Below, one piece after another: positions 61,013 through 64,000 of a stretch of DNA of 64,000 nt; the stretch's first letter is position 1, and each line of letters starts with the position of its first letter. Origin of the DNA: Desulfovibrio sp. UIB00 (GTDB lineage: Bacteria; Desulfobacterota; Desulfovibrionia; Desulfovibrionales; Desulfovibrionaceae); assembly GCF_022508225.1 (NCBI RefSeq), contig NZ_JAETXJ010000002.1, positions 124,001-188,000 on the forward strand, in the 5' to 3' direction. Both the position numbers and the translations under genes were made by a program. Below the pieces are notes generated by a model, which saw only the letters and a list, made by a program, of their open reading frames with translations, had not been told where the DNA came from and ran no database searches.

Positions 61013-63466
61013 ATGTCCGCGAAAGACGATTCTTTTAACGATTCCGATCGGCGTAGCCGCCGTTCCGGCGAGGGCAACAGTCAGCCTCGCCGCCAGACAC
61101 CGCGCAGAGCTGACGACAGGCCCGTGCGGCGCGATGGCGCGGACGGCAGATTTGCCGGACGCGATGACCGTAACTCTGGCCGTCAGGACGACCGCCGTGA
61201 TAACCGCCGGGACGGGCGTGCTTCTGACCGCCGTGACGACAGGCCGGGCAGTCGTCCCAACGGTCGGCCTGGCAGCCGCCCCTCCAGAGGGCAGGATGCA
61301 CGGCGTGATGGGCGGAGAGAAGACCCCCGCGACAATCGCCGTGACGACCGGCGTCCAACTGACCGCCCCGCAGATCGCCGTGACGATCGCCGTCAGGACG
61401 GACGTTCGCCCAATGCACCCAGGGACCGCTACGGCAGACCTGCATTCCGGCCTGAAAAGCGCGAGGGCGACAGGGACGTTGCTCCTTCCGGGCAGCGCAA
61501 CTTCGAGCGCCAGAATCAGCGCCCCGTAGCGCGTTCTTTTGAATTGGGGGCTTGGCCTGCCGCCAGGGCGCTGTTTCCGCCGCTTTCGGCTGAAACCCAG
61601 CGTATTCTGGATATGCTGCCCGAAGCCCTGACCAAGGTGTGGCCGCTCAATGCGGGGCACAAGCGCTCGTTGCCCGACGACGTGGCCCAACTCTCGCGCC
61701 TTCTAACCACAGAACGTGCCGGGTTGGCGCGTCCGTACTGGAGTTCCCCGGCCTCCATCAGCGCCTATCTGTATTATTTTCTGCCCTGGAATCTCGTGCG
61801 CCTTACGCGTCTGCTGGCAAGTCTGCCCCTGGCCGACCCCCGCACAGTGGCTCCGGAGGGTGGCGAGGCTCTGCTGGTGGATGTGGGCTCAGGCCCTCTG
61901 ACTCTGCCCCTGGCCCTCTGGCTGGCAAGGCCTGAATGGCGCAGCGCCCCTGTGCGGGTGCTGGCTCTGGATACCTCGTCGCAGCCGCTTGAACTGGGCA
62001 AAACCCTTATGGAAGTTCTGGGCGAGCTGACGGGCCAGCCCGTATGGCCTGTGCGCGTGGCCCGCGCACCTCTTGATCAGGTTGTGCGGCAGGCCGCCCC
62101 GTTGCTTTCTGGCGGGCGCGCCCGCCCGTGGCTGGTCAGCGCCGCCAACGTGCTCAACGAACTGCGTTTTGGCAAAAAGCGTTCACGCGGCGCAAGCGCC
62201 ATAGAAGACGAGGACGAATTTGATTCGCTGGATGCCGAGGGCATGGATATTGACGGCAATCCCGCTGCGGGCGAGGCCGATGGCGAAAAGCCCGAAGGCT
62301 GCCGCGAGGATAGGCTCGACAGCTTCCTTGAATCCCTGTCGCCGCTCTTTGACCATGCGGATTCGCGCGGCCCTGCCCCTGTTGGGCCTTCCCTGCTGTT
62401 TGTGGAACCCGGCACACGCCTTGGCGGCTCCACCATCATGCGCTTGCGCCAGCTTGCTGTTGACGGCGGGCTGACTGCCCTTGCGCCCTGTACGCATCAG
62501 GCTGATTGCCCGCTGCTGCGCGGTCAGGGCGGGCGCACATGGTGCCACTTTACCTTTGGCAGCGAAGGCGCGCCGCTGTGGCTTGAAGACCTGTCGCAGG
62601 CTTCGGGCCTTGGCAAAAGCGGCCTGAGTCTCTCCCCCCTGTTGCTTGCCGCCATGCCCGAGGCAGAAGCGCAAATGTCCGGTTCTCTGGCCGCCAGGGT
62701 GCTTTCTGCCCCCTTTATGGTGCCGGGTCTGGCGGGCAGGGCACGCTACGCCTGCTCTGGCAAGGGGATACTGCTGCTGGAAAATGCCGAATCTCTGGCC
62801 TCTGGTGATGAACTGACTGTTTCCATTGCTGCTGGCGCACCACGCGACCGTAAAAGTGGCGCCTTGCAGGTGAGCCCCCCGGCGCAGCAGGGCGGAGCCC
62901 CCCGGTCTGAGCGCCGCCCCGGTGATGATGAACACGGTCGCAGGCCCGCGCCATTCCGCAGGGACACTAGAGAAGACGGCAATGATGGCACCCGCGAGGG
63001 CAACAGGCCCGCAGGAAAGGGGTATCCAGACCGTCCGTCCCGTGCTCCGCAGGGAGACCGCAGTCAGGGGGATAACCGCAGGGGACAGGGCGGGCGTCCG
63101 CCTCGGCCTCATGGCAATGACCGTCCTCAGCGTGACGATCGTTCCGGTCGTGACGACAGGCCTCGCCGCGATGATCGTTCGGGCAGGGATGACCGCCGTG
63201 GTCGGGACGACCGTCCGGACTGGAAAGGCCGTCAGGATCGGCAGGGTCAGCCAGACCGTTCAAATCGTTCAGATCGCTCTGAGCGTTCGGACAGGCCTGA
63301 TCGGCCCAATCAGCAGGGGCGCCAAGATCGCAATAACCGTCAGGAAAGACCGGGCGGGCAGAACAGAAAGGACCGTGGAGGCTCTTCGGACAACCGTTCG
63401 GGCGGCAAGCGACCTGGCAACAATCGTGCAGGCAAGCCTTCAGGCCCGCGTCGCAACAAACCCTAG
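61013..63466 (+). CDS. Rsm22-like methyltransferase with Arg/Asp-rich low-complexity tails
   Basis: An 817-aa protein. The central part (about residues 170-610) matches the Rsm22 family (mitochondrial/bacterial small-ribosomal-subunit methyltransferase-like): SAYLYYFLPWNLVRLTRLLA, SAM motif LLVDVGSGPLTLPLALWL, LFVEPGTRLGGSTIMRLRQL. The first about 160 and last about 190 residues are Arg/Asp/Gly-rich with many RDDR-like repeats, which could bind RNA. It begins directly after the RACo-like stop. Terminator at 63479-63504. Confidence 0.75.
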   Translation: MSAKDDSFNDSDRRSRRSGEGNSQPRRQTPRRADDRPVRRDGADGRFAGRDDRNSGRQDDRRDNRRDGRASDRRDDRPGSRPNGRPGSRPSRGQDARRDGRREDPRDNRRDDRRPTDRPADRRDDRRQDGRSPNAPRDRYGRPAFRPEKREGDRDVAPSGQRNFERQNQRPVARSFELGAWPAARALFPPLSAETQRILDMLPEALTKVWPLNAGHKRSLPDDVAQLSRLLTTERAGLARPYWSSPASISAYLYYFLPWNLVRLTRLLASLPLADPRTVAPEGGEALLVDVGSGPLTLPLALWLARPEWRSAPVRVLALDTSSQPLELGKTLMEVLGELTGQPVWPVRVARAPLDQVVRQAAPLLSGGRARPWLVSAANVLNELRFGKKRSRGASAIEDEDEFDSLDAEGMDIDGNPAAGEADGEKPEGCREDRLDSFLESLSPLFDHADSRGPAPVGPSLLFVEPGTRLGGSTIMRLRQLAVDGGLTALAPCTHQADCPLLRGQGGRTWCHFTFGSEGAPLWLEDLSQASGLGKSGLSLSPLLLAAMPEAEAQMSGSLAARVLSAPFMVPGLAGRARYACSGKGILLLENAESLASGDELTVSIAAGAPRDRKSGALQVSPPAQQGGAPRSERRPGDDEHGRRPAPFRRDTREDGNDGTREGNRPAGKGYPDRPSRAPQGDRSQGDNRRGQGGRPPRPHGNDRPQRDDRSGRDDRPRRDDRSGRDDRRGRDDRPDWKGRQDRQGQPDRSNRSDRSERSDRPDRPNQQGRQDRNNRQERPGGQNRKDRGGSSDNRSGGKRPGNNRAGKPSGPRRNKP

Positions 63467-63478
63467 GGTATATGGCTT

Positions 63479-63504
63479 CGGCACAGATGTTTTTGTCTGT
63501 GCCG
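63479..63504 (+). terminator. Terminator after the Rsm22-like gene
   Basis: Perfect 9-bp stem CGGCACAGA / TCTGTGCCG with an 8-nt loop, followed closely by TTTTTTT. Confidence 0.85.
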
Positions 63505-63982
63505 CACCACTTTTTTTAGTTATAAAATTCAGGGGGGGCTTTTACCCCCCTGTGCATGACCCACTATCTCTGCACCCTTCGCGAAATTTTTGGCCCGAAC
63601 TGTTCGTAGGTTCCCCTTGAGGCTCTGGGCTTTTTTCACCTCCTCCAGCTGGGTTACCCGCACAATATTTTGCTCAAAAAAACTTGCCCCGCATATCCGC
63701 GCCACTGGCTAGAAAACGGGTGCGGGGGGGGTATGCGTCTAAAGTTTTTTGTTGCTATTGGTTATTTTTATTATTAATTTATACAAATAATTTAATGTGT
63801 TAATGGGGGTAAGCGGCTTTCCGGGGGCTTTTATTTACATCCGTTCCGTGTATACTCAACTCTTAATCATAAAAACGCCGTACCTGAGCCGCCATGCTGC
63901 GGCTTCTGTTTTGCGGTTAGTTATCTGGAAACTTCGGAGCCGCCCTGACGGCTGCATACCTTAAAGAAGAGGCTGTTTTTTC
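63505..63982 (+). promoter_or_regulatory. Leader region of the next gene
   Basis: A 478-bp stretch without a supported gene. It includes an AT-rich part (63740-63800) suitable for a promoter. After about 63880 come GC-rich segments that can pair (GCCGCCATGCTGCGGC; GGAGCCGCCCTGACGGCTGC) just before the start codon, suggesting a structured leader. No riboswitch class was recognised. Confidence 0.35.
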
Positions 63983-64000
63983 ATGCTCACAATGCCCAAG
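63983..64000 (+). CDS. Start of a gene cut by the window edge
   Basis: ATG at 63983 gives MLTMPK; AAGAAGAGG lies about 10 nt upstream. Too short to identify. Confidence 0.4.

Overview
The window looks like a Desulfovibrio-type sulfate reducer (Desulfovibrionaceae). The right-hand chromosomal part is moderately GC-rich and carries fliM, a MucR/Ros regulator, gmhB, an ASKHA-ferredoxin corrinoid-activation protein, an Rsm22-like methyltransferase and two chemoreceptors. This assignment is inference from gene content and base composition.

Region 1 (1 to about 24.79 kb) is the right part of a temperate P2/HP1-like prophage. Leftward late genes run scaffold, capsid, terminase M, L, R, S, sheath, tube. 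Terminase P and portal Q run rightward, with an Ogr/Delta activator beyond them. An accessory stretch follows: a moron, hicAB with a large operator palindrome, a three-gene operon behind a C4-antisense-like RNA fold, an AT-rich DUF2971 locus, and a pentapeptide-repeat ion-channel protein. Then come DUF4177/YidD-like small genes, an origin-like repeat region, an antirepressor, a primase-helicase, a CII-like protein, a divergent lysogeny switch, an excisionase-like gene and a tyrosine integrase facing a tRNA-Pro 3' fragment (att).

Region 2 (about 24.74 to 46.5 kb) is a second, more AT-rich integrative element lying in tandem and bounded by two copies of the tRNA-Pro 3' end plus about 220 bp of flank. 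Its left half is a leftward cassette that looks like a modification-based defence system: beta-class DNA methyltransferase, PLD-SF2 helicase, a small protein, a DndD/Rad50-like ATPase, a second small protein, and a 1021-aa protein built from RNA-polymerase-type domains (alpha-CTD-like, sigma region 4, serial winged helices) with an internal 603-bp tandem duplication. Its right half is satellite-like: DUF6573, P4-type SF3 helicase, a clamp-like protein, a TGT/DpdA-like protein, a second ATPase, a catalytic-only tyrosine recombinase, a stand-alone integrase arm domain, a full integrase, cargo genes and a regular 21-bp repeat array next to att. No capsid genes are visible, so it may be a satellite or ICE-like island beside a possible P2-like helper.

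Region 3 (46.5 to 64 kb) is chromosome: an LRAT-domain protein, an IS200 remnant, two paralogous methyl-accepting chemotaxis proteins, a radical SAM SPL-like protein, a ricin-lectin-like secreted protein, a K+ channel with RCK domain, a MucR-type regulator, GmhB, FliM, a RACo-like activator and Rsm22. Several long AT-rich intergenic stretches lie between these genes.
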